Shown here: positions 43,301 to 50,831 of the stretch, one piece after another
How the letters are laid out: every line of letters begins with the position of its first letter
How positions within the stretch are numbered: position 1 is the stretch's first letter
Made by a program: the position numbers and the translations under genes
Assembly (NCBI RefSeq): GCF_030866805.1
Contig: NZ_CP133019.1
Coordinates: 310,001 to 374,000, forward strand
Length of the DNA: 64,000 bases
Direction of reading: 5' to 3'
DNA from: Microbacterium terrisoli
GTDB lineage: Bacteria > Actinomycetota > Actinomycetes > Actinomycetales > Microbacteriaceae
Notes under the pieces: model-generated
Databases searched by the model: none
What the model saw: only the letters and a program-made list of their open reading frames with translations
Told to the model about the DNA's origin: nothing

Positions 43301-44273
43301 GCTTCTGGAGGGGACCGCGGGCGCGTCCGCCGACGCCGTGCGCGCGCGGCTTGCGACCAGATACGGCTTCTGCCTGCACCTGCAGCATCGGTCGGCCGAG
43401 GCCGTGCGCTGGGGCCGCCGTGGCGTCGCCTGGGCCGAGTCGGCGGACGACCATGAGGTGCTTGCTCACGCGTTCAATGCGCTGCATCTGGCCTACGGTG
43501 CCTCGGAGCTTTCTGAAGACCGCCCTTACGGACGGCTCGCGCTTGCTCTCTACGAGCAGCTGGGAGACCTCAGCGGCCAGGCACTGACCCTGAACAATCT
43601 CGCGATCGATGCGTACAACACCGGCAGCTGGGCACAGGCCATCGATGCGTTCACCGGGGCGGCCGAGAGCTTTCACCGGCTCGGCGACGACGCGAACGAG
43701 GCGACCGCGGTCTACAACCGCGCCGACGTGCTGGTCGCCCAGGGGCGACACGCCGAAGCGCTGCCGGTGCTGCGCGTCGCGCTGCACCTGGCCCGGCGCG
43801 TCGATGACGAAGAGCTCGTCGGCCTGGTGCTGCGCGAACAGGCACGGGCCGAGGCCGGCACCGGTGATCAGACCCGCGCGTGGTCGTCGTTCCAGCAGGC
43901 TCGTGCAGTGCTGGCGGGTCTCGAGCTTGCGACCGAGGTCGCGCTGCTGGATGCTGCGCGCGCCGAAGCACTCGCCGGCTCAGGGCAGGCCGACCAGGCT
44001 CTGGCCCTGATCGACGACACCATCCGTGCCGCGCAGGCCAAGGCATCCGACACCCTCGCCCGCCTGCTGCGGATTCGCGCGCAGGCACTGGTCGCCCTGG
44101 GGGACCACGAGCAGGCTGCCGCCGCCGCTCGCGAGGGGCTTGCACGCACCTCCGGCGATTACGGCGGCTATGAGCCCGCTCTGCTGCGTCTGGCGCTGGC
44201 CGAGGCGACGCGCGATCGGGAGCTGCGCGAACAAGCGCAGCGCGCGCTGGTCTCACTCGGCGTCGTGGCCTGA
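40356..44273 (+). CDS. Class III nucleotide cyclase fused to AAA ATPase and TPR-like region
   Basis: 1305 residues from ATG 40356. Cyclase domain 1 (about 30-220) keeps the metal residues Asp39 (FADISGFTRLTERLA) and Asp89 (KWGGDAVLLLF). Domain 2 (about 285-460) has Gln in place of the first metal Asp (VGFVQFSGVD) but keeps the purine/transition-state region YSIKGDAVNLAARLL, so the two could form one composite active site. Then an ATPase (about 470-850) with Walker A VVGEPGIGKSRL and Walker B FVFEDTHLMDE, and TPR-like repeats to the end. Predicted to make cAMP under control of the ATPase/TPR sensor. A strong terminator follows. Confidence 0.87.
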   Translation: MTPMPRTLEPFGSRLATRWARDEPDRVHRRVPATMVFADISGFTRLTERLARQGRVGAELMSDTLDQTFATLLAPAFDEGADLLKWGGDAVLLLFRDDAEDDTGTASRDGHAVRAARAAHRMRASLRALVRTRALPVPAPLRMSIGVHSAGGKDSAGGNDSASDGGGFDFFLVGDPASHRELIVAGPESSHLTAIEQACGAGQILLSAATSARLPARVLGGSVDVDGTNARLLRTSPPSGVQTVPTGPTSSRLRAAADAASLPSVLDTLPPAIRAHLEAGVAAPEHRPVTVGFVQFSGVDALLEEGEDAAARAVHGIVAAVQQACLHHGVTFFESDIAADGGKIMLTAGAPRSTGHDAERMLRTACEIVAQKGPLGVRVGVNLGHVFSGELGPAARRTYSIKGDAVNLAARLLGRAGAGQVVATTRVVSDVHADVDSAALTPFAVKGKRDPVHAVVVHAVRERWATSRDESPFVGREVPLRALEARLAAAAGGHGCVVDVVGEPGIGKSRLIGELGVPGGMRRLVSAVSGYESATPYAAIGILLRAVLGISAQAEPAEAAARLTDEVRRAAADQLPWLPLVGVPLDLALESTREVDELEPRFRRGRIEQATVALLAALLTTPTVFVFEDTHLMDEASASLLLRLLREARRRPWCVVVTRREVPVGFVPPLTGPGDEQIALGAIAPEDALELLESATGGSRPSRHTLQAMAERAHGNPLFLTSLATSVRASDAPGDLPGSVEAVLLVDIDRLGPDDRALLRLAAVLGTRFDSDLLARLHSAGLHNGEIHHEEILGRLDEFVRPAAGASAASEMEFRHAMVRDVAYEGLPFRLRREMHERVALALEADADGQAGRAAAPDLLSLHFHAAGVYDKAWTASLRAGDEARGKYAYAQAAAFFARALDSAAHLAQVSTAERAAASVSLGDCLDMAGDATGALAALRRARREMGDDLVATAEVLYKEARITLRLGRYRPALAQLTRAMKLLEGTAGASADAVRARLATRYGFCLHLQHRSAEAVRWGRRGVAWAESADDHEVLAHAFNALHLAYGASELSEDRPYGRLALALYEQLGDLSGQALTLNNLAIDAYNTGSWAQAIDAFTGAAESFHRLGDDANEATAVYNRADVLVAQGRHAEALPVLRVALHLARRVDDEELVGLVLREQARAEAGTGDQTRAWSSFQQARAVLAGLELATEVALLDAARAEALAGSGQADQALALIDDTIRAAQAKASDTLARLLRIRAQALVALGDHEQAAAAAREGLARTSGDYGGYEPALLRLALAEATRDRELREQAQRALVSLGVVA

Positions 44274-44303
44274 CCGGTCGGGCCAGCCGGCCGGTCAGGC
44301 CAC
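44265..44303. terminator. Bidirectional terminator after the cyclase gene
   Basis: GTGGCCTGACCGG (44265-44277) and CCGGTCAGGCCAC (44291-44303) form a perfect 13-base-pair stem with a 13-base loop; the cyclase stop codon (44271-44273) lies in the left arm. It separates the cyclase from the convergent secreted-protein gene (stop 44323). Confidence 0.8.
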
Positions 44304-44322
44304 AGGATCGGGTCGTGCTGCG

Positions 44323-45348
44323 TCAGATCGTGCCGCGCACGTCGTGGAGGAAGCGGACGACGAGGTGCAGGTCACCCGCGTTGTCCCGGGTGCTCGAGAC
44401 CGTGTCGGTGCAGAAGAGCTGGTCGGCGCCGATCACACCCTTGGCCGGGCACGCCGGCGTCGTGGTCAACGTTCCGGTCGCCGTCTGCGACCACAGCGCC
44501 CGGTATGACGGCACGCCGCCCTTGCCGCAGATCGACTTGTCGCAGACGATGGTCATCGTCGCGGGGCTCGTGCGGGTGTACAGGCCGCTGCCATCGGTGT
44601 CGTCCAGGTTCGCGATGAGCTGGGTGACCAGTGCTCCCTTGCTGCACGCCTCGGCAGTCGGGCACACCCCGAGCGACAGTGCGACGTTGCCGGTCGCGCC
44701 GTTGGGCAGCGCCACGAGGCCGCAGACGGGATGCTGCCGGTCGACGGTCGTGCATCCCGCTGCGTCGGCTCCGGCCGTGCCGTTCAGCAGTGCCGGCGAC
44801 GAGCCGCTCTGGATGGCGAGGGTCAGGTCGACGGGGAAGGATGCCGACTGCCCGGTCAGCTTCTTGTTGCCCGAACCGACCGTCCCGGTGACCGACAGCG
44901 CGGCTGTCGGTGCCGAGTACATGACCGAGAAGGTTGCGCTGGTCTGGTTCCTCGGGATCTCGGCCGGGGTGCCCCCCACGAGTGTCAGCGTCCCCGGCCC
45001 GGCAGACGGCGCGAGGGTGACCGGAGTCGCGTTCGGGTACGCGGCTGGCTGGCCGGCCGTCCACAGCGAGACAGTGACCTGGAAGGCCTGTCCGACGGCG
45101 GTGAGCACGTCGGGCATCGCCTCCGCAGGCGTTCCCTCCAATGACGCGAGGACCCCGGGGTCGGTCTGTGCCGTCACGGTGATCGAGGTGGGTTTGGGTG
45201 GCGGCTGACTGCCGTAGGCGGCGGTCATTCCGGCCTGCGGCACGGCCAGCGCCAGCAGAGCCAGTGCCGTGATCGTGAGGAACGAGCGGGTGCGTCGCAC
45301 CGGGCGCCTGCCGTTCTGGTCTGAACTGTGCGGATGGAACGAGAACAT
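44323..45348 (-). CDS. Secreted protein of unknown function
   Basis: 341 residues from ATG 45348 with GAGGAG ten bases upstream. The N-terminus has an Arg-rich stretch and a hydrophobic helix (FLTITALALLALAVPQA), a Sec-type signal peptide with likely cleavage near AYGS. The mature part is Thr/Ser/Ala/Gly-rich with beta-sandwich character (VTVSLWTAGQPAAYP, TATFSVMY-like segments) and eight or so cysteines in the C-terminal half, probably disulfide-bonded. No known domain recognised; a surface or cell-wall adhesin-like protein is possible. Divergent from the MFS-cNMP-patatin gene. Confidence 0.75.
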   Translation of the reverse strand: MFSFHPHSSDQNGRRPVRRTRSFLTITALALLALAVPQAGMTAAYGSQPPPKPTSITVTAQTDPGVLASLEGTPAEAMPDVLTAVGQAFQVTVSLWTAGQPAAYPNATPVTLAPSAGPGTLTLVGGTPAEIPRNQTSATFSVMYSAPTAALSVTGTVGSGNKKLTGQSASFPVDLTLAIQSGSSPALLNGTAGADAAGCTTVDRQHPVCGLVALPNGATGNVALSLGVCPTAEACSKGALVTQLIANLDDTDGSGLYTRTSPATMTIVCDKSICGKGGVPSYRALWSQTATGTLTTTPACPAKGVIGADQLFCTDTVSSTRDNAGDLHLVVRFLHDVRGTI

Positions 45349-45421
45349 GACGAACTCCTCAGAGGTCGGGTAGGCCGTGAGTGCGCAGATCACGACGCTT
45401 CTCAGCCTGGCCCGTCCCCGC

Positions 45422-45456
45422 GCGGAAAAAATCCGTGAGATCACGGAGGTTTCCGC
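45422..45456. promoter_or_regulatory. Nested inverted repeat before the MFS-patatin gene
   Basis: Outer arms GCGGAAA (45422-45428) and TTTCCGC (45450-45456) enclose an inner palindrome TCCGTGA-GA-TCACGGA (45432-45447). The inner core matches CCGTGA-NN-TCACGG at 37296-37309. If translation starts at 45482 this element lies in the leader and is a candidate operator or RNA hairpin; if it starts at GTG 45377 it is inside the gene. Confidence 0.5.
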
Positions 45457-45481
45457 CGTGCCGGACACGCATCCTGTTGCC

Positions 45482-48400
45482 ATGGCAGTTTCGTCCCGCG
45501 AGGACCCGTCGCGCGACGCAGGCCTCGGGCCCCATGAGCAGATGGACGCCCAGAAGAAAAGCATCCAGCAGAAGAGCACCCAGAAGTTGACTGCGCGACT
45601 CATCGGCGATGCGCCCTATTCCGCGGTGCTGCGCCGTGGCCGCATTCCTGAACGGACAGTTCTGGTGGTGGCATCCATCGGTGCGGTGCTCGCGTTCCTG
45701 GACGCCACGATCGTCAACATCGCGTTCCCGAGCATCGCCGCGTCGTTCCCCGGTGAGTCGGTGGGGACCGTCTCATGGGTCCTGAACGCGTTCAACGTCG
45801 TGTTCGCATCGTTCATGATCGTGTTCGGGCGGCTCGGCGACGTGATGGGCCGTCGCACCCTCTACCTGGTCGGGATCGTCCTGTTCACCGTCGCGTCGGT
45901 CGTGTGTGCCCTCGCGCCGTCGATCGGCGTGCTGATCGGCGCGCGTGTTGTGCAGGCGCTGGGTGCAGCCATGATCGTGCCGGCCTCGCTCGCCCTGGTG
46001 ATCGAAGGGTTCTCCGGCGGCGGTCGCGCGCGTGCCGTGGGTCTGTGGTCGGCGGCGGCAGCGGTCGCCGCCGGGATGGGCCCGCCGCTCGGCGGCCTCG
46101 TGGTCCAAGCCGGCGGGTGGACCTGGGCGTTCTGGGTCAACGTGCCGCTGGGTGCGGCCGCGTGGTGGCTCGGCCGGCACCATCTCGTCAACAGCCGCGC
46201 GCCCGGCAGGCGTCGCATGCCCGACATGCGCGGGGCGGTGCTGCTGGCAGCAGCTCTCGGACTGACCACGCTCGCCATCATCAAGGGCTCCGACTGGGGC
46301 GCGGACAGCCTTCTGCTGTGGGGGGTCGTCGGTGCTGCCGTGGTGCTGTTCATCGGGTTCGTGCTGAGCTCGATGAAGCACCCCGTACCGGTGCTCGACC
46401 TCGTGATGATGCGCAATCGACCGTTCCTGGTGGCCAATGTCGCCACCCTGATCGCCGGCGTCGGCTTCTTCGCCTATATGCTCACGAACGTGCTGTGGCT
46501 GCAGTACGTGTGGCATTACACCGTGCTGCAGGCCGGCATCGCACTGATCCCGGGTGCCCTGGTCGCGGCGGTGGTGGCCGGACTGCTCGAGCCGGTCGCC
46601 GCAAGGTACGGCTACCGCTGGATCATCGCGTCGGGGTTCGTGGTGTGGGCCCTGGGCTACCTCTGGTACGTACAGGTGGTCGGAACCACGCCGGCCTTCC
46701 TCGCTCAGTGGCTGCCGGGGCAGATCATCAGCGGCATCGGAGTGGGGGCCACCTTGCCGTTGCTGGCCGCGTCCACACTCGCTTCGCAGCCGGGCGGACG
46801 CTACGCGACGGCGTCGGCCGTGATCTCCAGCGCTCGTCAGGTCGGCGGCACTGTCGGCGTCGCCATCCTCGTGGTGATGCTGGGCACGCCGACAGCACTC
46901 ACGGTCGTCCCCAGCCTGCGTGACGGCTGGATCATGTGCATCGTGTCATTCGTGGTCGGCGGTGTCATCACCCTGTTCATGGGACGGATCGGCCAGGATG
47001 ACCAACACGCTCCGGCCGTGGCATCCAGCGATCCTTCGCCCCTTCGGCAGCCCGCGTCAACCAAGTCGGTCGTGCTGCGGCGGTCTGTGCCGCCGGTCGA
47101 GGAGTCGCTGTTCGGCAGGCTCCCCGAGGCCGCACGCGAGCGCATCGCGGCCGGCGCGGTGGAGCGCTGCGTGCCCGCCGGCGAGTGGCTGCTGCGCGCG
47201 GGAGACTCCGCTGACTCGATGTTCGTCGTGCTCACAGGTCGCGCAGAGGTGGTCATCGAAGGACAGGTCGTCCGCGAACTCGGCCCGGGCTCGGTCGTGG
47301 GCGAACTGGCTCTGTTCACCGGCGGGACGCGGTCGGCGTCGATTCGCGCGCGTCGCGACTGCCGGGTGATGGAGGTGTCGCGGGCTCTCGTGGACCAGGC
47401 GATCGGCGAGGATGCCGCGGCCCTCACCACACTGGTCGCCGCCCTGGCTCGTCAACTGGCCGGAGCCACTCCCGTGTCGGCGCGGGTGGCGGTGCGGCCG
47501 TGCCTCGTGGCGGTCATCGGGACGACGCCGGGAGTTCCGGTCGAGGCCGTCGCCGACATGCTGTGCCGAGGGATCGCGGAGCATCTGCGCGTCACGATGC
47601 TGGTCGGAAGCCACTCGCCCGAACAGGTGGATCGAGCTGAGACGGAGAATCAGATGGTCGTCCTCGTCGGGGCTGGGCCCGACGAGGAATGGGTCGCCCG
47701 CTGCGCGCGGGAGGCCGACACAGTCGTGCTGGTCGGGACGGTTGGGGAGCCCCCGACCAGCACGATGCCACCGATGGCGAACCGGCCGGAACTGGTGCTG
47801 GTCACCGACGTGCCCTCGCGCACGGCGCGGCAAGCCTGGTTGGCGGCCGTCGACCCGTGGCGGGTGAGCGAGCTCACGTCCCGTGAGGCGGTGGCCGGCC
47901 ACGGCCTGCCGAACGGTCTGCGCGGGCTCGTCGACCGCCTTTCGGGGCGCTCGATCGGGCTGGTCTTCGGCGGCGGCGGTGCGCGTGCGATCACGCAGGT
48001 CGGTGTGCTGCTCGAACTCGAAGAGTCGGGGATTCGCATCGATCGGCTTGCGGGGGCCAGCATGGGCGCCATCATCAGCGGGTGCTACGCGACCGGGGGA
48101 ACGGCCGACGAAGTCAGCGAGATCGCCTATCAGGAATTCGTGCGCGAGGACCCCCTGAGTGACTATCACCTGCCGCGCACGTCGCTCGCCCGCGGCAGAC
48201 GCGTGCAGCAGGGCCTGCAGCGGGGGTTGGGAGACTGGCAGATCGAGGAGCTTCCGCGGGGGTTCCGGTGCGTGAGCACGGACCTGCTCCACCGTGAGCG
48301 GGTGATGCATCGTACCGGCTCGATGGTCGACGCGATCAGTGCGTCTTCGCGACTGCCGATCCTGTTCGCGCCGATCCCGAGCGAGGGTCGTCTGCTGGTG

Positions 48401-48754
48401 GACGGCGGAGTGCTCGACAACCTGCCGGTCGACGCGCTGACCGAACGCGATGAGGGCCCGATCATCGCCGTGAACATCTCGATGGGCGGCGGCGCCCACC
48501 CGCGGAAGCCGGGCGCGGCGCCTCGGCCTGTGCGGGTGCCGCCGCTGGGCGAGACGATGCTGCGCACGCTGATGATCGGCGGCGGCGGAGCGGCCGAGGC
48601 GCAGCGCCAGGGTGCGTGGGTGATCACTCCGCACTCGATGGGGGTGGGACTGCTGGAGTTCCACCAGTTCGACCGCATGGTCGAATCCGGGCGCGCCGCC
48701 GTCCGGGCGCTTCTGGAGCAGACCGGTGGCGACCTGTTCACCGTCGGGGAGTGA
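45482..48754 (+). CDS. MFS transporter - cyclic nucleotide-binding - patatin phospholipase fusion
   Basis: 1090 residues if started at ATG 45482; GTG 45377 is an alternative with a weak AGAGG but leaves only 28 bases to the divergent gene. Residues about 59-500 form a 14-helix DHA2/EmrB-type drug transporter (GAVLAFLDATIVNIAFPS at the start). About 540-641 is a cNMP-binding domain with an intact phosphate-binding cassette (SVVGELALFTGGTRSAS: Glu and Arg kept). About 825-1070 is a patatin/NTE-like serine lipase with oxyanion GGGGARAI, nucleophile GASMG and catalytic Asp in LVDGGVLDN. M. tuberculosis Rv3239c and Rv3728 are described with a similar arrangement. Probably activated by cAMP made by the neighbouring cyclase. 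Confidence 0.9.
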   Translation: MAVSSREDPSRDAGLGPHEQMDAQKKSIQQKSTQKLTARLIGDAPYSAVLRRGRIPERTVLVVASIGAVLAFLDATIVNIAFPSIAASFPGESVGTVSWVLNAFNVVFASFMIVFGRLGDVMGRRTLYLVGIVLFTVASVVCALAPSIGVLIGARVVQALGAAMIVPASLALVIEGFSGGGRARAVGLWSAAAAVAAGMGPPLGGLVVQAGGWTWAFWVNVPLGAAAWWLGRHHLVNSRAPGRRRMPDMRGAVLLAAALGLTTLAIIKGSDWGADSLLLWGVVGAAVVLFIGFVLSSMKHPVPVLDLVMMRNRPFLVANVATLIAGVGFFAYMLTNVLWLQYVWHYTVLQAGIALIPGALVAAVVAGLLEPVAARYGYRWIIASGFVVWALGYLWYVQVVGTTPAFLAQWLPGQIISGIGVGATLPLLAASTLASQPGGRYATASAVISSARQVGGTVGVAILVVMLGTPTALTVVPSLRDGWIMCIVSFVVGGVITLFMGRIGQDDQHAPAVASSDPSPLRQPASTKSVVLRRSVPPVEESLFGRLPEAARERIAAGAVERCVPAGEWLLRAGDSADSMFVVLTGRAEVVIEGQVVRELGPGSVVGELALFTGGTRSASIRARRDCRVMEVSRALVDQAIGEDAAALTTLVAALARQLAGATPVSARVAVRPCLVAVIGTTPGVPVEAVADMLCRGIAEHLRVTMLVGSHSPEQVDRAETENQMVVLVGAGPDEEWVARCAREADTVVLVGTVGEPPTSTMPPMANRPELVLVTDVPSRTARQAWLAAVDPWRVSELTSREAVAGHGLPNGLRGLVDRLSGRSIGLVFGGGGARAITQVGVLLELEESGIRIDRLAGASMGAIISGCYATGGTADEVSEIAYQEFVREDPLSDYHLPRTSLARGRRVQQGLQRGLGDWQIEELPRGFRCVSTDLLHRERVMHRTGSMVDAISASSRLPILFAPIPSEGRLLVDGGVLDNLPVDALTERDEGPIIAVNISMGGGAHPRKPGAAPRPVRVPPLGETMLRTLMIGGGGAAEAQRQGAWVITPHSMGVGLLEFHQFDRMVESGRAAVRALLEQTGGDLFTVGE

Positions 48755-48788
48755 GACCGCGCACATCTGACCGCAGTAGCGTCAGATC

Positions 48789-49808
48789 ATGGACATGACG
48801 GCAGATGACGCCACGCGTCGGCCCCGAGTCGGGGCCGGCCTGCTGGTCGCTGTCGCGGCCGCTTTCTCGTTCGGGATGTCGGGTCCCTGGGCGCGCGGGC
48901 TGATCGACGCCGGCTGGACGCCGGGTGCTGCCGTCGCCGCGCGCGTCTGGGTCGCCGCCCTCGTGCTGCTCGTGCCGACGCTGATGGCCCTGCGCGGACG
49001 GTGGCGCGCCGTGCGCCGGCACGCCGGCATGGTCGTCGTCTACGGGCTGCTGGCGGTCGCGGCCACGCAGCTGTTCTACTTTCAGGCGGTGGCCGTCATG
49101 GACGTCGGCATCGCTCTGCTCATCGAATACACGGCGCCGGTCGCCGTGGTGCTGTGGCTGTGGGTGCGCCGCGGGGAGCGTCCGAGCGCACGCAGTCTCG
49201 TGGGAGCCGTGATCGCCTTTGCCGGCCTGGTGCTCATGCTCGACATCTTGACGGGGGTGAAGGTGAGCGGCGTCGGCGTTCTGTGGGCGCTGGCCGCGAT
49301 GGTGGGAGCTGCGACCTACTTCGTGCTGTCCGGTCGCGGCGACACCGGGCTGCCGCCGGTCGCGCTGGCCGGCCTCGGCCTGCTCATCGGCGCGGTGGGG
49401 CTCACCATCACGGGAGCCGTCGGCATCCTGCCGCTGCGGTGGACCACCGCAGACGTGGCCTATCGCTTCGGCACCGTGCCCTGGTTCGTGCCGGTGCTGG
49501 CCATCGGCCTGATCGCCACGGCGCTGGCCTACGTGCTCGGCATCGCATCGACCCGCATGCTGGGGTCGCGGCTGGCCTCGTTCGTCGCGCTCGCCGAGGT
49601 GGTGGCTGCGCTGCTGTTCGGGTGGCTGATGCTGGGTCAGCTGCCTGATCTGCTGCAGGCGGTGGGCGGGATGCTGGTGCTCGCCGGTGTCGTGGTCGTC
49701 AAGCTGGGTGAGCCCGCGGCGGGCGAGAGCACGTCGTCGACGTTGCGCACCGGGTCGGGTCCGGCGGCCGACGCCCGTGGATCGGCGGGTCACGATCTCG
49801 CCGCATGA
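48789..49808 (+). CDS. EamA/DMT-family transporter
   Basis: 339 residues with ten predicted helices in two EamA repeats. The first begins LLVAVAAAFSFGMSGPWA and contains LLIEYTAPVAVVLWLWV; the second ends ASFVALAEVVAALLFGWLML. RhaT/YdcZ-like proteins export amino acids or metabolites. The C-terminal 35 residues are a Ser/Ala-rich cytoplasmic tail. It follows the patatin fusion by 34 bases and may be co-transcribed. A strong terminator lies downstream. Confidence 0.88.
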   Translation: MDMTADDATRRPRVGAGLLVAVAAAFSFGMSGPWARGLIDAGWTPGAAVAARVWVAALVLLVPTLMALRGRWRAVRRHAGMVVVYGLLAVAATQLFYFQAVAVMDVGIALLIEYTAPVAVVLWLWVRRGERPSARSLVGAVIAFAGLVLMLDILTGVKVSGVGVLWALAAMVGAATYFVLSGRGDTGLPPVALAGLGLLIGAVGLTITGAVGILPLRWTTADVAYRFGTVPWFVPVLAIGLIATALAYVLGIASTRMLGSRLASFVALAEVVAALLFGWLMLGQLPDLLQAVGGMLVLAGVVVVKLGEPAAGESTSSTLRTGSGPAADARGSAGHDLAA

Positions 49809-49864
49809 CGTGCGGCCCGCGGACTTCCATCGCTCTTCGCCGGTCTGGTGGACGGAGAGAAGAA

Positions 49865-49898
49865 GGGTGGAGGAAGGATCGGGGACCTTCCTCCACCC
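49865..49898. terminator. Bidirectional terminator after the EamA gene
   Basis: GGGTGGAGGAAGG (49865-49877) pairs perfectly with CCTTCCTCCACCC (49886-49898) around an eight-base loop. It separates the EamA gene (stop 49808) from the convergent membrane-protein gene (stop 49973). Confidence 0.8.
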
Positions 49899-49972
49899 CG
49901 CCCGCGGGCGCATCGTGCGATGCTACCGGGGCTCGGCCGGTCTGGGTGCGGCCGGGCGACTCACAGAGCCGT

Positions 49973-50683
49973 CTATTGAAGAGATGCGGGTCGCCGCGAT
50001 TCATGACGCGGAACGGGCGAGATTCTTCGGGAGGGCCTCGTCGGTGCGCGGCGTGCGGCGATGAGTGCCACCGCGAACACGACCGTGAACAGCATGTAGA
50101 TGAAATACGTGTAGAAGTACGGCGCGAGAATGCCGCAGACGCCGCCGATCACACAGCACACGCGCAGCCAGACCGAGACGCCGCCGCGTGCCGCCAGCAC
50201 GAGCGCGATCACGCCGACGCACAGCGCCGGCCCGCACACGGCCATGAGGTTGCCGACCTCGGTCAGCACGTAGGCGACCGGGTGTGGGATGCCGGTGCGC
50301 ACCGGGTCGCTGCCCTCGGCCATCGCCACCGCCAGGCCACCTGACAGCCACGCGCCGGTGACGCTCACGGCCGCGCCGATCGTCGCGAGGGCAGCCAACG
50401 GGGCGCCGGTGGTGGGAAGGCGGCGCACGCCGGCGGCGAACAGCACGAGCGCCAGCGCACCGAGCGCCGCCACGTACCAGAGCGCGAATGCGGTCGGTCC
50501 GTGCGTGACGGTCAGGTAGGCGGTGACCTGTCGGTCGCTGTAGTCGCCACCCGGCGAGCCGCTGAACAGGAATGCAGCGAACGTGGCCAGACTGTAGATC
50601 AGCAGGCCGATGCCCGCCGAGCGGGGCAGTGTCGGCGCAGTCGCTCTCGCCGGCGCAACCCCGTGGGGTGTCGATGTCGACAT
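49973..50683 (-). CDS. Small integral membrane protein paired with two-component system 1
   Basis: 236 residues from ATG 50683 with AAGGAGG upstream. About six helices (IGLLIYSLATFAAFLF, FALWYVAALGALALVLFAAG, PALCVGVIALVLAARGG, YFIYMLFTVVFAVALIA). No enzyme motif. It is divergent from the histidine kinase at 50832, and an analogous membrane protein (52708-53391) is divergent from the second kinase, so it is a likely target or sensory partner of system 1. Family not recognised (DUF4386-like character possible). Confidence 0.75.
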   Translation of the reverse strand: MSTSTPHGVAPARATAPTLPRSAGIGLLIYSLATFAAFLFSGSPGGDYSDRQVTAYLTVTHGPTAFALWYVAALGALALVLFAAGVRRLPTTGAPLAALATIGAAVSVTGAWLSGGLAVAMAEGSDPVRTGIPHPVAYVLTEVGNLMAVCGPALCVGVIALVLAARGGVSVWLRVCCVIGGVCGILAPYFYTYFIYMLFTVVFAVALIAARRAPTRPSRRISPVPRHESRRPASLQ

Positions 50684-50831
50684 GGGATCCTCCTTCATCG
50701 TGGCGCCCGGATCGAGCGCGCTTCGGACGATACGGTTCGGACTCGCGGCCCCGCGTCGTCACCGGTGACGGTCTTCGGCTCGTGCAGGCGGACGAACGGG
50801 ATCGTCCGTACGGAGGATGCGCAGGCATGCG

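Noticed and set aside
45433..45446. CRP/GlxR-type cAMP receptor site
   Set aside because: GTGA and TCAC half-sites are present but separated by two bases instead of six, so the usual CRP spacing is not met.
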